Assembly (NCBI GenBank): GCA_049325315.1
Contig: JBMONB010000150.1
Location: 124,001-188,000, forward strand
Source: JAWLHU01 sp049325315
Lineage (GTDB): Bacteria > Bacillota > Sulfobacillia > Symbiobacteriales > Symbiobacteriaceae
DNA length: 64,000 bases
Direction: 5' to 3'
The translations under genes were made by a program, and so were the position numbers. This document shows positions 48,448 to 57,407 of this stretch, in pieces; the first letter of the stretch is position 1, and each line of letters opens with the position of its first letter. The notes beneath the pieces are model-generated. The model made no database searches. It worked only from the letters and a program-made list of their open reading frames with translations, and had not been told where the DNA came from.

Positions 48448-49689
48448 TTGGCGGCGGTACAGGCGGCGGCGCTCGCTCCGCTCCGGCGGCGGGACTTTCG
48501 GCTCTTCTGGGCGGGGCAGTGGATCTCTCGACTGGGCGATAACATTCATCTGGTGGCGCAGGCCTGGCTTGTCTGGAGCCTGACCGGATCTGGCGCAGCG
48601 ATGGCGACGATCACCCTTTGCAGCACCATCCCCTCGGTTGCCATGCTCCTGGTGGGAGGCACGCTGGTTGACCGGCTGCCCCGCCGCTGGATCTCGATCT
48701 GGTCCGATCTGCTTCGGGCCGGACTACTGCTGGTGGCGGGAGGTCTCTACTTCACTGGGTTGCTGCAGGTCTGGCATCTCTACCTGCTCGCGGCGGCCTT
48801 TGGGCTGGTCAGTGCTTTTGCACGCCCCGCATTCCGGGCGCTGATTCAGACGCTTGTCCAGCCAGATGAACTGGTGGCGACCAACGGTCTGATCTCGGGC
48901 GGGCAGGCCGTCGCGGGGATCGCCGGCCCGGCGATTGGGGGACTGGTCATGGGGGCCGGTGGCGCCGGCCTTGCCTTTATCCTGAACGGGGCCTCCTTCC
49001 TGGCGGCAGCCGTTGCCTTGCTCTTCACGAATCCGGCGGAGCCGGCCTTGACCAGTGACAGGCAACCGCTCCGCCTCAAGGTGCTCTGGGAAGACCTCGT
49101 GGAGGCGGTCGGGTTGCTGGCTCAAAAACCCTTTCTGCTGGGAACCATTGGGGTGATGTCGCTGATCGTGGTCACAGGTCAGGCCCCGGTGGTCCTCCTC
49201 CGGCCTTGGGTTGCAGAGCGGGCAGGGGGTGGGGTGGAGACGCTGTCCCTTGCTTACAGCGCCTTCGCCGCCGGCATGTTTGTGATGGTCGCCCTGCTGA
49301 CCGGTGTGAGGCTGCGGCGGGGACGGGAGTGGTGCATATACGCCGGTCTGACTGCGGCCGGGCTAACTCAGGTGGGGATGGCCATGGTATCGGCCCCGTG
49401 GCAGATGTGGACCCTCGACTTCCTCCTGGGCGCCTCGGTCATGATCTACGGTGTCATCTGGCCGGCGCTCCTGCAGGAGCGGGTTCAGCCTCAGGCGATG
49501 GGTCGGGTGGCGGCGATCGATCAGTTTGGGGTCTCTCTGCTCTACCCGGCAGGAGTGGCGCTGATCGGGGCACTGCTGGCAGGGCCGGGACCTTACTGGG
49601 TCATGCTGGTCGGCGGGTGGTTGAGCACGGGCGTGGCCCTTGTCGGTGGAGTTTTTCTCACATACAGCGCCCTCAGGGTGAAGACTTGA
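48448..49689 (+). CDS. MFS transporter, EntS/MFS_3-like
   Basis: 413 residues and about 12 membrane helices. The family's N-terminal segment is RDFRLFWAGQWISRLGDNIHLVA, and the loop motif VDRLPRRWISIWSDLLRAG follows helix 2. This subgroup contains efflux proteins for drugs or siderophores; the substrate is not predictable. The TTG at 48448 has GGAGGT seven bases upstream; an in-frame TTG at 48427 lacks spacing. Probably partly co-transcribed with WYL. Confidence 0.87.
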   Translation: MAAVQAAALAPLRRRDFRLFWAGQWISRLGDNIHLVAQAWLVWSLTGSGAAMATITLCSTIPSVAMLLVGGTLVDRLPRRWISIWSDLLRAGLLLVAGGLYFTGLLQVWHLYLLAAAFGLVSAFARPAFRALIQTLVQPDELVATNGLISGGQAVAGIAGPAIGGLVMGAGGAGLAFILNGASFLAAAVALLFTNPAEPALTSDRQPLRLKVLWEDLVEAVGLLAQKPFLLGTIGVMSLIVVTGQAPVVLLRPWVAERAGGGVETLSLAYSAFAAGMFVMVALLTGVRLRRGREWCIYAGLTAAGLTQVGMAMVSAPWQMWTLDFLLGASVMIYGVIWPALLQERVQPQAMGRVAAIDQFGVSLLYPAGVALIGALLAGPGPYWVMLVGGWLSTGVALVGGVFLTYSALRVKT

Positions 49690-49698
49690 GCGGAGCAG

Positions 49699-49734
49699 CG
49701 CCCCCGCAACAAACACCGGGGGCGTCATTGTTTT
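49699..49734 (+). terminator. Terminator after the MFS gene
   Basis: CGCCCCCG (49699-49706) pairs with CGGGGGCG (49717-49724), followed by TCATTGTTTT. Confidence 0.78.
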
Positions 49735-49815
49735 CGCTCTTGAACCGATCGGACAAAACGAAAAAATCTATCCACGGCAGAAGGAGATTTTTCTTGGCTT
49801 GTGGTATCTCCTACT

Positions 49816-49829
49816 CGAAAACGTTTCCG
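49816..49829. promoter_or_regulatory. LacI-family operator upstream of the regulator gene
   Basis: CGAAAACGTTTCCG is a near-palindrome centred on AACGTT, 16 bases before the regulator ATG. It matches the site in front of the transporter operon, implying autoregulation. Confidence 0.65.
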
Positions 49830-49844
49830 GCGAAAGGTGCGGCT

Positions 49845-50864
49845 ATGACCACAATCAGAGATCTTGCCCGGCGCCTAGGCGTTTCGGTCGCCACCGTCTC
49901 CCGGGTGCTCAACAACTACCCCGACGTCAGCGAGGCCACAAAGCAGCGAGTACTTAAGCTTGTCCATGAGAGCGGCTACCGGCCCAGCAATGCAGCGCGC
50001 AGCCTGGTCACCCGACGCTCGAACGTGATTGGCGTCTTCTTTCTCCGTGACCATCAGAACATGATGATTGTACACCCATTCTTCCAGGAGGTCATGGTCG
50101 GCTTCAAGCGGGCGGTAGGGCAGGCAGGCTTCGACATACTCTTCTTCACCAGCCAGAAGCCGGGGGACTCGGACTTCTCCTATGTGAAGCGCTGCCGGCA
50201 TCACCAGGTCGATGGCGTTGTTCTCATGGGCGTGGAGCGGGACGACTGCATGGTAACGGAGTTGGCTCAGAGTGGTATCGCGACCATCGCCATAGACGTT
50301 GACGTGCTGGGCAGACGGGCCGGGTACGTTATCTCCGACAACCAGGGGGGCGCCCGCCAGGCGGTCGATCACCTGGTAGAGATCGGGCACAAGCGCATTG
50401 CCCTGATCAACGGCATCCCCAACAGCAGGGTGGGACACGACCGCTTTGTCGGGTATTGCAACGCCCTGGCCAAGGCGAACCTTGCGTACCGGCCGGAGTA
50501 TGTCCGTGACTTCGACTTCACCTGGGAGCATGGGTACCAGGCGATGCAGGAGCTGCTGGACCTGCGCGAACCTCCTACAGCGGTCTTCGCGGCGGCTGAC
50601 CACTCCGCCATGGGGGCGATCAAGGCGATCCACGAGCGGGGGCTCCGAATCCCCGAAGATATCGCTCTGGTGGGTTTCGACGACATTCAGGTGGCCTCCA
50701 TGGTCCACCCCGCCCTGACCACAATCCGCCAGGATAAAGAGGGGCTGGGCCGGGCCGCAGGAGAGGCGCTGGTACGGCTAATCGAATACCCCGATGCCAC
50801 CCCGCCCATTATCACGCTGCCCACGGAATTGGTGATCCGCGAGTCCTGCGGTGCGCTGAAGTAA
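49845..50864 (+). CDS. LacI-family transcriptional regulator
   Basis: 339 residues. The N-terminal helix-turn-helix and hinge helix (IRDLARRLGVSVATVSRVLN) is the canonical LacI/GalR DNA reader. The C-terminal periplasmic-binding-like domain ends with the usual VGFDDIQVASMVHPALTTI segment. It precedes the oligosaccharide operon on the same strand. Two matching operators (49816-49829 and 50922-50937) suggest it represses itself and the operon until a beta-glucan-derived sugar binds. Confidence 0.93.
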   Translation: MTTIRDLARRLGVSVATVSRVLNNYPDVSEATKQRVLKLVHESGYRPSNAARSLVTRRSNVIGVFFLRDHQNMMIVHPFFQEVMVGFKRAVGQAGFDILFFTSQKPGDSDFSYVKRCRHHQVDGVVLMGVERDDCMVTELAQSGIATIAIDVDVLGRRAGYVISDNQGGARQAVDHLVEIGHKRIALINGIPNSRVGHDRFVGYCNALAKANLAYRPEYVRDFDFTWEHGYQAMQELLDLREPPTAVFAAADHSAMGAIKAIHERGLRIPEDIALVGFDDIQVASMVHPALTTIRQDKEGLGRAAGEALVRLIEYPDATPPIITLPTELVIRESCGALK

Positions 50865-50921
50865 ACCCGGCCACGTAGTCCTCCGGGACCTCAGTTCGGC
50901 CGGTACCGTTCACGGGTGTTT

Positions 50922-50937
50922 CCGAGAACGTTTTCGG
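50922..50937. promoter_or_regulatory. LacI-family operator of the oligosaccharide operon
   Basis: CCGAGAACGTTTTCGG is a 16-base palindrome with one mismatched pair, 65 bases before the binding-protein start. Confidence 0.75.
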
Positions 50938-51002
50938 TCCCGTCGGGAGCCTGTCTCCCGCTTACATACCCACCCAACGAGATAGGTAGGGAGGTCGCAC
51001 AG

Positions 51003-52391
51003 ATGACGAAGTGGTACCGCACACTCGCCCTGATCCTTTCCCTGTTCCTGGTTGTCTCGGTTCTCGGGTGTACCAGCGGCAGCAAGGAGGCCAAACCCAC
51101 CGACACGTCAACCCCGGCTGCCAAGCCCGAACCGGCGAAGGCGCCCGACCCTGTAACCCTGAACATGTGGATCATGCCGAACAGCTCCCAGACGGAGCAG
51201 GACATGCTGGATACCTTCAAGCCCTTCCTCGATCAGAACAAGCACATCACCATCAAGATAACGGTTCTTGACTGGGGCTCCGCCTGGACCAAGATCACGG
51301 CGGCGGCTACCTCGGGTGAGGGGCCCGACCTGCTCCAGCTCGGCACCACCTGGGTCCCGGCCATCGCTGCCATGGGCGCCCTGGAGCCGCTCTCCGGAAA
51401 GGTGAGCGAGGTTGGCGGCAAGGACGCCTTCTTCGCCGCCTCCTGGAACACCGTCTCCATCGCCGGTGACAAGGAGGTCTACGCCCTCCCGTGGTTCATG
51501 GATGTCCGGGCCGCCTTCTACCGGAAGGACATCTTCCAGAAGGCCGGTGTGGATGCCAACGACGCCTTCAAGAACTGGGACAACTTCAAGGCAGCCCTCC
51601 AGAAGATCAACGGGATCGAGATTGAGGGCAAGAAGGTTGCCGCTATCGGCTTCCCGGGCAAGAACGACTGGAACGTCCTGCACAATGTTATGCCCTGGGT
51701 CTGGGCCGCGGGCGGTGCGGAGCTGACCAGTGACAACAAGGCCTCGGCGATCAACAGCGATGCGGCCGTTGACGGTATGATGTTCTACACCGGTCTCGCC
51801 AAGGAGGGCCTGGCTCCCCTCGCCGTCCTGGAGAAGAACAGCGCCGACGTCGAGCAGATGTTCCATGTGGGTGACTTTGCCGTTACCTTCGCCGGCCCGT
51901 GGCTGATCCGGCACTACTACACCCCGGCCGATAAGAACGGCGGCGCCGACACGATCGCTGCCAAGAACTACGCTGTCGCCCCGATTCCCGAGGGGCCGAA
52001 GGGCCGCTTCACCTTCTTTGGTGGCTCGAACCTCTCGATCACGAAGTCCTCCAAGCACAAGAAGGAGGCCTGGGAGGCCCTGAAGTTCCTGCAGTCCAAG
52101 GAGGCGCAGCTAACCTACGCCAAGTTCTCCGGCATGCTTCCCGCCCAGAAGTCGGTGGAGGCGGATATGAAGGCTGTCAACCCGAACTATGCCGCCTTCT
52201 ACGAGGCTGCGAAGTACGGTCGCAGCTACGCCCCGATCCCGCAGTGGGGCGCCATTGAGGGCATCTATGTCAAGCACATCGCCACCGTCTGGGACATGAC
52301 TGCCGGCGTCAGCGGAACCTACAACCGTGACAGCGTCAAGAAGGTCTTCGAAGAGGCGGCGAAGGAGGCCACCAACCTTCTGAAGCAGTAA
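51003..52391 (+). CDS. ABC transporter sugar-binding lipoprotein
   Basis: Captures oligosaccharides at the outer membrane-facing surface for the two permeases downstream. 462 residues. Lipoprotein signal with Cys in VLGCTS (about residue 21) and a Pro/Lys linker. The fold is family 1 extracellular solute-binding (NMWIMPNSSQTEQDMLD, VDYMWDVR-like LPWFMDVRAAFYRK). GGGAGGT lies seven bases before the ATG. A perfect 14-bp hairpin follows the stop. Confidence 0.93.
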   Translation: MTKWYRTLALILSLFLVVSVLGCTSGSKEAKPTDTSTPAAKPEPAKAPDPVTLNMWIMPNSSQTEQDMLDTFKPFLDQNKHITIKITVLDWGSAWTKITAAATSGEGPDLLQLGTTWVPAIAAMGALEPLSGKVSEVGGKDAFFAASWNTVSIAGDKEVYALPWFMDVRAAFYRKDIFQKAGVDANDAFKNWDNFKAALQKINGIEIEGKKVAAIGFPGKNDWNVLHNVMPWVWAAGGAELTSDNKASAINSDAAVDGMMFYTGLAKEGLAPLAVLEKNSADVEQMFHVGDFAVTFAGPWLIRHYYTPADKNGGADTIAAKNYAVAPIPEGPKGRFTFFGGSNLSITKSSKHKKEAWEALKFLQSKEAQLTYAKFSGMLPAQKSVEADMKAVNPNYAAFYEAAKYGRSYAPIPQWGAIEGIYVKHIATVWDMTAGVSGTYNRDSVKKVFEEAAKEATNLLKQ

Positions 52392-52403
52392 AGCAGTAGT
52401 CGC

Positions 52404-52440
52404 GGCAAGGGGTGCGGTCCCAATGGCCGCACCCCTTGCC
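52404..52440 (+). other. Intercistronic hairpin after the binding-protein gene
   Basis: GGCAAGGGGTGCGG (52404-52417) pairs perfectly with CCGCACCCCTTGCC (52427-52440). No T-tract. Such hairpins commonly protect the binding-protein message so that it is made in excess over the rest of the operon. Confidence 0.75.
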
Positions 52441-52465
52441 AATACCCTACCGGAGAGTGACGCAC

Positions 52466-54157
52466 ATGAAACGCCTTCACGAGATGGTGGCTGTGGTGAT
52501 GTTGGGGGTAATTCTGCTGAGCGGCTGCACGACCGACAGGTCGGCCTCATCGCCACCAGCGGCGGAGCCCGAGCCCCAGGTCCGGGTGGGCATTACCGTG
52601 AACCAGGTAGGCTACCTGCCCGGTGCCCCAAAGGTGGCAACGCTATACCTACCCGACGAAAGCGACACCGCCCCGACCAGGTTCCGTGTAGTCCGGGCCG
52701 ACGATGGCACCGAGGTGCTGAAGGGTTTGTTGAAAGGTCCGCTGACCGAACCGGAGGCCGGTGGACGCAAGGCCTGGCTGGCTGATTTTTCGGCCCTGAA
52801 GACCGAGGGGACCTACAAGGTGCGGGCAGGCAGCAGCGAGTCCCCGCCCTTTCGGATTGCCGCGAACGTTTTCGACGACCTCTTCGCCAAGGTGACGCGC
52901 TCTTACTACCTTCAGCGCAGTGGGTTTCTCCTCGACGACCCGGTAACGGGGTTGAAGCACGAGGCCTGCCACCTGGCCAAGGCCAGCCTTTTTGAGGACA
53001 AGTCGGTCAGTCTTGACGTCTCAGGCGGCTGGCACGACGCTGGTGACTACGGAAAGTACATACCCCCGGCGGCCGTTACCATTGGCCAACTCCTGTTGCT
53101 GTACGAGGTGCTGCCGCAGGCGGCAGAGGTGAAGCTGCAGGGCACCGACCTGCTGAGCGAGGTCCGCTACGAACTGGACTGGATGCTCAAGATGCAGCGG
53201 TCTGACGGGGCGGTCTACCACAAGGTGACCACCGAGAACTTCCCGGGGATGATTATGCCCGAGGCTGACACGGCCCCGCTGATCATCTACCCGGTGGGAA
53301 CGGCCAGCACCGGTCTCTTTGCGGGGGCCATGGCCCGGGCGGCCAGGGCCTTTGCGCCCAGCGATCCTGCCTACGCCAAGCGGCTGGGGGATGCAGCGAA
53401 ACAGGCCTGGCGGTGGTTAGAGAAGAATCGGAACCTGATCAACCCACCTGTGGGGAATACCGGTCCCTACCTCTCCAACAGCGACCACCATGCCAGAGAG
53501 TGGGCGGCAGCGGAGCTGTTCGCCCTCACGGGCGAGCCGTCTTACGAGCGCTACCTGCTGGATAACCCCAGGACCACCGTGGGGTCCATCAACTGGGAAA
53601 GGGCCTCCGGTCTGGCCCTCTTTACCTATGTGGCAACGCCCAAGGCCGACCCGGCCTACCGGGCCAAGGTAGAGGAGGTCATTCTCGCCGAGGCGAAGCG
53701 ATGGGTGGAGCGCGCCAAGGAGCATCCCTATGGGGTGGCGCTGGGAGTCAGCGAGTATGTATGGGCCTCAGCGAAGGCGACGCAGGCCATTGGACTCCAC
53801 CTGATTATGGCGAACCGCCTACGGCCTGACCCCGCCTTTCTGGAGGTCGCCGCTGCTCAACTGGACTGGGTGCTGGGCCGGAATCCGTTGGAGCGCTCAT
53901 TTGTGACAGGGGTGGGGGCGAACCCGCCCAAGAACCCGCATCACCGGCTGGTGATCGCCACGGGCAAGATGGTTCCAGGGCTCCTGGTGGGCGGCCCTAA
54001 CGACCGAGGTCAGGACCGGGCGGTGCCCAAGGGCCTGGGTGCCCGCTCCTACGTGGACGACAACCGATCGTACAGTTCCAACGAACCGGCGATTGACTAC
54101 AATGCCCCCCTGGTCTTCGTCGCCGGCTGGTTTGCCCTCGGCCACGACTTCCGCTAG
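52466..54157 (+). CDS. Glycoside hydrolase family 9 lipoprotein (endo/exo-beta-glucanase)
   Basis: 563 residues. Lipoprotein signal with Cys in LLSGCTT. Residues about 40-125 are an Ig-like CelD_N domain. The GH9 (alpha/alpha)6 barrel follows: SGGWHDAGDYGKY (catalytic base Asp pair), NPHHR, and SYSSNEPAIDYNAP with the catalytic acid Glu. GH9 enzymes are usually endo-cellulases or exo-glucosidases on beta-1,4-glucans. Surface anchoring and placement between the transporter genes suggest trimming oligosaccharides before uptake. GGAGAG lies eight bases before the ATG. Confidence 0.92.
   Translation: MKRLHEMVAVVMLGVILLSGCTTDRSASSPPAAEPEPQVRVGITVNQVGYLPGAPKVATLYLPDESDTAPTRFRVVRADDGTEVLKGLLKGPLTEPEAGGRKAWLADFSALKTEGTYKVRAGSSESPPFRIAANVFDDLFAKVTRSYYLQRSGFLLDDPVTGLKHEACHLAKASLFEDKSVSLDVSGGWHDAGDYGKYIPPAAVTIGQLLLLYEVLPQAAEVKLQGTDLLSEVRYELDWMLKMQRSDGAVYHKVTTENFPGMIMPEADTAPLIIYPVGTASTGLFAGAMARAARAFAPSDPAYAKRLGDAAKQAWRWLEKNRNLINPPVGNTGPYLSNSDHHAREWAAAELFALTGEPSYERYLLDNPRTTVGSINWERASGLALFTYVATPKADPAYRAKVEEVILAEAKRWVERAKEHPYGVALGVSEYVWASAKATQAIGLHLIMANRLRPDPAFLEVAAAQLDWVLGRNPLERSFVTGVGANPPKNPHHRLVIATGKMVPGLLVGGPNDRGQDRAVPKGLGARSYVDDNRSYSSNEPAIDYNAPLVFVAGWFALGHDFR
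52861..52874. promoter_or_regulatory. Third operator-like sequence, inside the GH9 gene
   Basis: CGCGAACGTTTTCG shares GAACGTTTTCG with the operon operator. It is in the coding sequence (ANVFDD), so it may be chance; if bound, it could form a loop with the upstream sites. Confidence 0.3.
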
Positions 54158-54189
54158 TCCCGGGAATCCCCCAGGAGGAGGTCTCTGCC

Positions 54190-55167
54190 ATGAGTACGAT
54201 CACGCCGAAGACCACCCGGGTGCAGCCCAGAAGGTTGAGCGCCTTCGCCCAGGAGTGGCGGCGGAACGGCCTGGCCTACAAGATGGTGGCCCCGGCTGTG
54301 CTCTTCATGATTCTGGTCCACCTTGTGCCCATGCTCCAGGGCATTGCGATGTCGTTCTTCAAGCTGAACCAGTACACCCTGCGCCAATTCCTGCGGGCCC
54401 CTTTTATCGGGCTGGACAACTACTACCGGGTTCTCTTTGATCCGGATAACCCGGTTAGGGCTGGCCTCGCCTTAGCGGCACGCAACACAGCCATCTACGC
54501 AGTGGTCGTGACCACCCTGGTTTTGGTTGCCGGCATGGGCGTGGCCATCTTGATGAACCGGCAGTTCAAGGGCCGTACATGGGCCCGCACGATGATGCTG
54601 CTGCCTTGGGTAGTTCCCAGCTACGTGGTCGGCATTCTGTGGGGGTTTATGTGGCAGCAGGACGCGGGGATTATCAACCGGGTCCTGGTGGACTGGCTCC
54701 ACATCCTCCCCACCAAGCCCTTCTGGCTGATCGGGCCCAACACGATCTGGGCGATCATCATCCCCACGGTCTGGCGCTCCTGGCCCTATGTGTTCATCGT
54801 CTTCCTGGCCGCCCTCCAGACGATTCCCGACGACCTGTACGAGGCGGCAGCGATCGACGGCGCCACTGCCGTACAGAAGTTCCGTCACATCACGTTGCCC
54901 ATGATGATGCCGGTAATTGCGATCCAGGTTCTCTTCCAGATCATCGCTAACGTATACTCGTACAACATCGTTATCATGATGTTCGGTAACGGTGCGGGCT
55001 TCCCAGGCGCCTGGGGCGACCTGCTGATGACAGCGATTCAGCGCCAGTCCTTTAATAGTTGGCTCTTCGGGTACGGCGCCGCGGCCTCTGTCCTCCTCAT
55101 GGTCGCCATGATGTTTGTAGTCTGGCTCTGGTACCGCATCTTCCGCCGGGAGTTGGTGATCCAATGA
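54190..55167 (+). CDS. ABC transporter permease, MalF-like
   Basis: 325 residues, six membrane helices. First of two inner permease subunits for oligosaccharide uptake. The EAA loop that docks on the ATPase is visible in YEAAAIDGATAVQKFRHIT. GGAGG lies before the ATG. Its stop overlaps the next permease start (ATGA). Confidence 0.93.
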   Translation: MSTITPKTTRVQPRRLSAFAQEWRRNGLAYKMVAPAVLFMILVHLVPMLQGIAMSFFKLNQYTLRQFLRAPFIGLDNYYRVLFDPDNPVRAGLALAARNTAIYAVVVTTLVLVAGMGVAILMNRQFKGRTWARTMMLLPWVVPSYVVGILWGFMWQQDAGIINRVLVDWLHILPTKPFWLIGPNTIWAIIIPTVWRSWPYVFIVFLAALQTIPDDLYEAAAIDGATAVQKFRHITLPMMMPVIAIQVLFQIIANVYSYNIVIMMFGNGAGFPGAWGDLLMTAIQRQSFNSWLFGYGAAASVLLMVAMMFVVWLWYRIFRRELVIQ

Positions 55168-56015
55168 CGCCGAGAACCTGGAGAAAGGTACATCGGGTCG
55201 GACTGGCGATCCTCACGATCGCTGTCGTGCTGGTAACCATCGCCCCGATTATCTGGATGCTGATCTCATCGGTGCAGACGAACACGGGGCTGCTGGCGGG
55301 CCGGATCAATCTGGCTGAACCCCGCTGGAGTAACTACACGGAGTTGTGGAAGAACGTCCGCTTCGGGCTCTTCCTGCGCAACAGCCTGATCATCTGCGGC
55401 TTTACCACCCTGTTCGCCGGACTCTTCGCCACCCTGGCCGGATACGCCATGGCCCGCTACCGCTTCAAGGGCTCCGATACATACGGGATGGCGATTATCG
55501 GCACGCAGATGATTCCGGGAATCATGTTCCTGCTGCCCCTCTACTTCATCTTCCTGTGGATCAAGACGACCTTCAACATCCCCATGGTTAACACGTACTA
55601 CGGGATGATTATCATCTACACCGCCTTCTTCACACCCATGTCGATCTGGATCATGCGCGGCTTCTTTGCCACGATCCCCAAGGAACTGGAAGAGTCAGCC
55701 CTGATCGACGGCTGCACGCCCTTCATGGCCTTTCGGAAGGTGATTTTACCGCTCTCCGCTCCCGGTCTGATCGCCACTGGCGTATACATCTTCCTCACGG
55801 CGTGGGACGAGTTGCTGTTCGCCTGGGTGATGACAACTACAGCAGATGTGGCCACCATCCCCATTGGCATTCGTCTCTATGTCGGCCAGTTCCAGAACCG
55901 CTACGACCTTCTCATGGCAGCAGCAACAGTCACAACGCTGCCGGTCTTGGTTACCTTCTTTGCCACGCAGAAATGGTTTATTAGTGGCATGACCGCCGGC
56001 AGTGTGAAGGGGTAA
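55164..56015 (+). CDS. ABC transporter permease, MalG-like
   Basis: 283 residues, six membrane helices. The EAA loop is in ELEESALIDGCTPFMAFRK. The ATG at 55164 overlaps the preceding TGA by four bases, so translation is coupled. Conserved MalG-like end TQKWFISGMTAGSVKG. No ATPase gene lies in the operon, so a shared multi-sugar ATPase (MsmX type) encoded elsewhere is likely. Confidence 0.93.
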   Translation: MTPRTWRKVHRVGLAILTIAVVLVTIAPIIWMLISSVQTNTGLLAGRINLAEPRWSNYTELWKNVRFGLFLRNSLIICGFTTLFAGLFATLAGYAMARYRFKGSDTYGMAIIGTQMIPGIMFLLPLYFIFLWIKTTFNIPMVNTYYGMIIIYTAFFTPMSIWIMRGFFATIPKELEESALIDGCTPFMAFRKVILPLSAPGLIATGVYIFLTAWDELLFAWVMTTTADVATIPIGIRLYVGQFQNRYDLLMAAATVTTLPVLVTFFATQKWFISGMTAGSVKG

Positions 56016-56033
56016 CGGAACAGGAGGATCAGC

Positions 56034-57377
56034 ATGAAGTTTCCCAACGGCTTTCTTTGGGGCGCAGCGACCGCCAGCTACCAGATTGAAGGCGCCGCAC
56101 ATGAAGATGGACGGGGGCTCTCGATCTGGGACACCTTCTCCCGGACCCCGGGAAAGGTGGCTGGGGGCGACACGGGTGATGTAGCCTGCGATCACTACCA
56201 CCGCTATCTGGATGATGTGAATCTAATGGCCGATCTCGGCTTCCAGTCGTACCGCTTCTCCATTGCCTGGCCCCGGATCTACCCCACGGGGGCCGGAGCG
56301 GTCAATCCCAAGGGGATTGACTTCTACAAGCGGCTGGTCGATGCGCTGCTCGCGAAGAATATCAAGCCGGTGGTCACGCTCTATCACTGGGATCTGCCCC
56401 AGGCGCTTCAGGACCAGGGCGGGTGGGGCAACCGGGATGTCGCCTATCGCTTCCAGGATTATGCCGCCACCATGTTCCGGGAACTGGGCGATGTGGTCGA
56501 CATGTGGACGACCATCAACGAACCGTTCTGCGTCAGTTTTATCAGCCATGCCCTGGGGGAGCATGCGCCGGGTGACCATGACTGGCCCCTGGCGGTGAAG
56601 GTCTCGCATCATGTGCTGCTGGCCCATGGACTCGGCGTCGAGACCTTCCGGCAACTGATGCCGGCCGGCAAGCAGATCGGCATCACCCTGAACATGACGG
56701 TGGCGGAACCGGCCACCGACACCGAGGAAGATCATGCGGCAGCGCATCGCTTCGATGGCTGGGCAAACCGCTGGTTCGCCGATGCGGTCTTCAAGGGGCA
56801 GTATCCCGCTGATATGCTCCTCTACTACAAGGGGCTCGGCGCCGACGATTACATCGTCGACGGCGACCTGAGGGTGATCAGCCAGCCGACCGACTTCGTG
56901 GGGCTCAACTATTACACCCGGGCGGTGTGCAAGGCCGATCCGGGCAACCCGTTCCTCGGCATGACATCGGTGCCCCCCACCGCTCCGGTGACCGACCAGG
57001 GCTGGGAGATCGTGCCGGACTACCTGCGCAGACTGCTGATCCGCGTGGAGCAAGACTGGACGCGCGGGCTGCCGGTCTACGTGCACGAGAACGGCTGCGC
57101 CATGCCCGACGTGCTGGGGCCCGATGGGCGAGTCGATGACCCGGGCCGGCTCCAGTTCCTCAAGGATCACTTCGCTGCCTCCCACCAGGCGATTGAGGCA
57201 GGGGTAAACCTGAAGGGATTCTACGTCTGGTCGCTGCTGGACAACTTCGAGTGGGCCTGGGGCTATGCCAAGCGCTTTGGGATCGTCTACGTCGACTATC
57301 CGACCCAGCGGCGGATCCCGAAGTCGAGTGCCCTCTGGTACCGCGAGGTTATCCGCCAAAATGGTTGGAATGAATGA
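56034..57377 (+). CDS. Glycoside hydrolase family 1 beta-glucosidase
   Basis: Splits imported cellodextrins or similar beta-glucosides to glucose in the cytoplasm. 447 residues with the expected TIM-barrel. Acid/base Glu163 in TINEPF, nucleophile Glu352 in VHENGC (most relatives have TENG). The FLWGAATASYQIEGA start is a family signature. It is the last gene of the operon; a hairpin terminator follows. AGGAGGA lies upstream of the ATG. Confidence 0.94.
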   Translation: MKFPNGFLWGAATASYQIEGAAHEDGRGLSIWDTFSRTPGKVAGGDTGDVACDHYHRYLDDVNLMADLGFQSYRFSIAWPRIYPTGAGAVNPKGIDFYKRLVDALLAKNIKPVVTLYHWDLPQALQDQGGWGNRDVAYRFQDYAATMFRELGDVVDMWTTINEPFCVSFISHALGEHAPGDHDWPLAVKVSHHVLLAHGLGVETFRQLMPAGKQIGITLNMTVAEPATDTEEDHAAAHRFDGWANRWFADAVFKGQYPADMLLYYKGLGADDYIVDGDLRVISQPTDFVGLNYYTRAVCKADPGNPFLGMTSVPPTAPVTDQGWEIVPDYLRRLLIRVEQDWTRGLPVYVHENGCAMPDVLGPDGRVDDPGRLQFLKDHFAASHQAIEAGVNLKGFYVWSLLDNFEWAWGYAKRFGIVYVDYPTQRRIPKSSALWYREVIRQNGWNE

Positions 57378-57407
57378 GGAAGGGGGGTGATTTACCCCCC
57401 TTCCATC
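57378..57407. terminator. Terminator of the oligosaccharide operon
   Basis: GGAAGGGGGGT (57378-57388) pairs with ACCCCCCTTCC (57394-57404), followed by ATCTTT. It overlaps the 3' end of the convergent gene. Confidence 0.75.
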
